Assembly: GCA_003265435.1 (NCBI GenBank)
Contig: NOXC01000026.1
Coordinates: 1 to 36,328, forward strand
Source: Cellvibrionaceae bacterium AOL6
GTDB lineage: Bacteria > Pseudomonadota > Gammaproteobacteria > Pseudomonadales > Cellvibrionaceae
Direction: 5' to 3'
Length of the DNA stretch: 36,328 bases
Both the position numbers and the translations under genes were made by a program. The notes beneath the pieces were generated by a model. It had not been told where the DNA came from. It saw only the letters and a list, made by a program, of their open reading frames with translations, and did not search any database. Shown one piece after another: positions 32,716-36,328 of the stretch (its first letter is position 1; the number at the start of each line of letters is the position of its first letter).

Positions 32716-35700
32716 ATGGCTGAATCAACTCAATCTCAAACAACATCGGCACCGAAGGCTCAGCTTGGTGTGATTAAAGGAGTACAGGGTCGTGTTCTCG
32801 TGGAGCGTGCGGAAAGTGGTGAGACACGCATACTCAAAGATGGACAAAGTGCGGCCGTGTTTCCTGGAGATACGCTGGTGGCACAAGGCAGCAGTGCCGC
32901 GGTGTTGGTACTGGATGATTTGGGCTCGCTGTCTTTGGGGCACGACCAAACAATCACGCTGAGCGACGCGTTGCTTGCGCTGTTGAACCAGGAAGAAGAG
33001 GGCAGTGCTGCCGACGAACCGGTGAATTTTGATGTGCTGGCCGAAGCGATTGAGTCGGGCGCTAATCTCGAAGCGTTGTTACCCGCAACGGCTGCCGGAG
33101 AAGGCGGTAGCCCAAACACGAGCGGCTCTTCCGCGGGTGGCGCGCCTCGTTTTACGCTGACTGCAGAAGAAGTGACGCCGAATTTTGGGTTTGAAACTTC
33201 CGCACAAAGCGGTGCGGCGCCTTCGCAGGATGAACAACTCAATCCGAATGCTTCGCAAAATTTCATTCTCACTGCTCAAAATAACGCACCCGAAGCGCAA
33301 ACGCCGCCGCCGTTAAACGTGGACGAGGATGTGCGTATTCAAGTGGATTTGAGTGAATATTTTTCAGACGAGGATGCCGATCAAAGCTTGAGTTATACCA
33401 TCGAAGGCTTGCCCGAGGGGCTAAGCTTCGATCCGCTCACGGGAGTGATATCCGGTACTCCGAGTAATGCAGATGCACTTTTTAATGATGGCGTTTATAC
33501 CATTCGCGTGACCGCGGATGATAATTCTGGGGCTGAGAACAGTCAGGTTTCAACAGAATTCGCGCTGCAAGTTCAAAATATTAATGATGCGCCGGAAGCT
33601 GGCGATGCGATAAATCTCGGCAGTATTGAAGAAGACAGCAGTCTAACGATTCCCGCTTCTACCTTGCTGGAAGGTAGTCGAGATATTGATGGTGATGTGC
33701 TGAGCATCGCTTCTGCCGCAGTCGACCCTGCAGCGGGGGAAGTTGTGGTCAATGATGACGGCAGCGTGAGCTTTACGCCGGCGACGAACTGGCATGGCGA
33801 ATTAGAGATAGCGTATGTCATAACGGATGGTAACGGCGGCACGGTTTCGAATGTCGCGCAGTTGCAAGTGACGCCGGTGAATGACAATCCGCTTGCGTTG
33901 GACGATGGCCCTTTCCAGACCGAAGTGGGTGTCGCGCTGAATGTGAATGTCTTGCAGAACGATACGGATGTGGACGGCGACAGCTTACAGGTCGTTGCGG
34001 CGAGCGCTGAAAACGGCATCGTCGAAATCCTGCCAAATGGCGATCTGCGCTATACCCCGAACGAGGGCTTCGAAGGCGACGATCGTATTCAATACCAGGT
34101 TTCGGATGGTCAGGGTGGCCTTGCCGAAGCGGCGGCCACTGTGAGCGCGCTCTACATTCCGGGTACTTTAAATATCGTAGATCAGGCCACCGTGACGGAC
34201 GCACGACCTGTGTTCACCGGCACAAGCTCCCGCCTCGTGGGCGATCTTATTGTCGAGTTGAACGGGGAGAGTTACACCGTTACCCCGGACGCAAACGGGA
34301 ACTGGCGCTTTGAGTTGCCAGAAGGCACGTCATTGGAAGACGGCGCGTACACCCTTGAGGTCAGCGGCACGGATCGCTTGGGCAACGCGGTGATGAGCGC
34401 AGATGATTTTGTTGTCGATGCATTGATGCCCGTTGTCACGGTCGATGATCAATCTATTTTAAATACCGCCACACCCGTTTTCACCGGCACGGTTGCCCAT
34501 GCGGATGGGCCGGTTACGGTGTCGATTGCCGGAAATCAGTATTCTGTTACGCCCTCAGCGGATGGGACTTGGTCGTTAACGCTGCCCGATGCCGATGCGC
34601 TGCAGGATGGCGATTATCAAGTGACGGTTACGGCATCTGATGCGCAAGGCAATCAGGCGCAAGCTGAAGACGCGGTAAGCATCGACGCGCGCCTGCCTTC
34701 GGTCACCATTGATGAGAGTGATGTCCTGTACAGCAGTACCCCCACCCTTAGCGGTGTGGCGCTCGACACTGATGGTATGGTCGTGTTGAGTCTAAACGGT
34801 AAGCGTTATGAGCTCGAGGTGTCGCAGGACAATCGTTGGAGCTTAACGCTGCCACAGAGTGATGCGCTTACAGACGGCGCGTACAACGTGGTAGTGGAGG
34901 TGCAGGATGCGCAGGGCAATTCCGCGTCAGATTCGGACGATTTTATTATTGATGCGGTTGATGATGCCCCGATTGTTAGCGGCACACTGAATGCAACGGT
35001 ACTTGAAGGTAATCTCGGTGATGTGACCGAGGCGCAAGGTGATATTGCGATCTTCGACCCCGATACAGGGCCTCAGCCCCAGTTTGAAAATACTGTGCTC
35101 GATGGACAATTCGGTCAGCTGGTATTGATCGATGGGACCTGGACTTACACGCTGGATCAGTCGCGCGTGCAATCACTATCTGATGGCGTAGAAGCGCAAG
35201 ACGTTTTGACCTTGACGGCCACTGACGGCACCAGTCAAAACATTGTGATCACCATTCTGGGTACGGATGACGCCGCTGTGATTGCAGGCCAGTTTGTTGG
35301 CAGCGTTTCGGAAGCCGATGTCGGCAACGTGTCTCAAGTGCGTGGTGCTTTGACGATCAATGATGTCGACGATGCGGACGCGCCGGTATTTGAGCCGCAA
35401 AGTGTGTCGGGCAGCTACGGAGATTTTGAGATCACCAATGGCGAATGGCTCTACACGCTGAATCAATCGCTTGTTCAGGATATGTCGGCAGGGCAGTCAC
35501 GCATTGACGAAATCACCGTGGTGGCGAGCGATGGCAGTACTCAAGTGTTGAGTGTCACCATTAATGGAACCAATGATGCGCCGGTGGTGAGTGTTGGCAC
35601 TGCGACCACTGAAGAAAATACCGTTCTGAATGCTTCTGTTCCCGCAGCGAGTGATGTGGATGGCACGATTGCTTCTTACGAACTCGTTGACGATGTTGCA

Positions 35701-36328
35701 TCGGGCGCATTGACGTTCAATGCCGATGGTAGTTACGAATTTAATCCAGGCGCAGACTTTGATGACCTCGCCGTCGGTGAAAGCCGGGAGGTGAGTTTCA
35801 CGTATCGAGCCTTTGATAATGAAGGCTCGGCCAGTGCGCCTCAGACCATTACTCTGACCGTGACCGGCAGCAACGATGCACCTGTAGCAAGCGCGGGCTC
35901 GACAAGCAAAGAAGAAAATACAGTACTGAACGCTTCTGTTCCCGCAGCGAGTGATGTGGATGGCACGATTGCTTCTTACGAACTCGTTGACGATGTCGCA
36001 TCGGGCGCATTGACGTTCAATGCCGACGGCAGCTACGAATTTAATCCAGGCACAGACTTTGATGACCTCGCCGTCGGTGAAAACCGTGAGGTGAGTTTCA
36101 CCTATCGAGCCTTTGACAATGAAGGCACAGCCAGCGCACCACAGACTATTACCGTCACAGTCACGGGTAGCAACGATGCACCTGTAGCAATTGCAGGCAC
36201 TGGGACCACCGAAGAAAACAACGGCGCTGAATGCTTCTGTTCCCGCAGCAAGTGATGTGGATGGCAATATTACTTCCTACGAACTCGTTGACGATGTCGC
36301 ATCGGGCGCATTGACGTTCAATGCCGAC
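32716..36328 (+). CDS. Giant LapA-like adhesin, N-terminal part (frameshift near 36220)
   Basis: Secreted biofilm adhesin; the gene runs past the window end. Residues 1-130 form the retention module, ending with TAAG (125-128, in LLPATAAGEGG), the LapG-type cleavage motif. A cadherin/dystroglycan-like domain follows from about 190, two cadherin-like/tandem-95 domains from about 290 and 389, three Ig-like repeats (about 484-745, each with VFTGT and YxVTPxxxGxW patterns), two VCBS-type domains from about 749 and 852, then 100-residue repeats from about 955. The frame as written stops at 36255, because one extra A at 36220-36221 changes EENTALNAS to EENNGAECF. Deleting it restores the repeat to the last base. 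Start ATG with AGGTAG upstream. Confidence 0.9.
35581..36328 (+). repeat. 300-bp tandem repeats in the adhesin gene
   Basis: Units begin at 35581, 35881 and 36181, exactly 300 bp (100 codons) apart, and the third is cut by the window end. Long stretches are identical between units 1 and 2, for example around 35941-36000 against 35641-35700. The protein unit holds EENTVLNASVPAASDVDG and ends with VTVTGSNDAPV. Unit 3 carries the extra base. Confidence 0.93.

Noticed and set aside
35497-36267. 256-residue minus-strand open frame with internal repeats
   Set aside because: It mirrors the adhesin repeats on the other strand; its repetitiveness comes from the 300-bp units.

Overview
The window looks like chromosomal DNA of a free-living, probably marine, gammaproteobacterium near the Cellvibrionales/Pseudomonadales. 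The reasons are the block pepA-holC-(acidic protein)-DUF349-valS with divergent lptF-lptG and an RDD protein, which resembles the arrangement I recall from Pseudomonas-like genomes; a Na+-coupled vSGLT-like sugar symporter; and a LapA-type adhesin secretion locus. No tRNA, rRNA, CRISPR array, transposase or integrase was recognised.

Layout. (1) 1-3690: a tandem array of two alternating structured palindromes (A, 122 nt; B, 108 nt) with a period of about 520 nt. In one unit the roughly 100-nt A-to-B spacer segment is replaced by about 2.15 kb holding a NERD nuclease/SF1 helicase gene, so the gene sits in the array like a cassette. (2) 3696-15348: housekeeping genes, minus-strand valS, DUF349 protein, acidic protein, holC and pepA, then divergent lptF-lptG and a convergent RDD protein. 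(3) 15458-17984: a small exported protein, a class III cyclase-FHA protein lacking the transition-state arginine, and a DUF3108 gene broken by a one-base shift in an A6 run. (4) 18118-27048: a sugar-utilisation region with an MFS transporter, Gfo/Idh/MocA oxidoreductase, xylulokinase and divergent XylR, a FadR-type GntR regulator with a matching operator upstream of the vSGLT-like symporter, and an SDR resembling Caulobacter D-xylose dehydrogenase. (5) 27058-27396: a small conserved protein. (6) 27585-36328: a type I secretion operon (LapB-like ABC transporter, LapC-like adaptor), a LapE/TolC-like outer membrane protein, and the N-terminal part of a giant adhesin with a TAAG LapG-type cleavage motif and 300-bp tandem repeats. 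The adhesin runs off the window and carries an apparent one-base insertion about 110 bp before the end.

How parts fit together. Region 4 reads as uptake plus phosphorylation or oxidation of xylose or a related sugar, under XylR and GntR control. Region 6 reads as a c-di-GMP-type biofilm adhesin system in which LapB/C/E export the adhesin and its N-terminal retention module plugs the TolC pore until LapG cleaves it; LapD and LapG are not in the window. Region 1 is the least explained part and the best candidate for something undescribed. All calls come from reading the sequence and recalled family knowledge; no database search was run.
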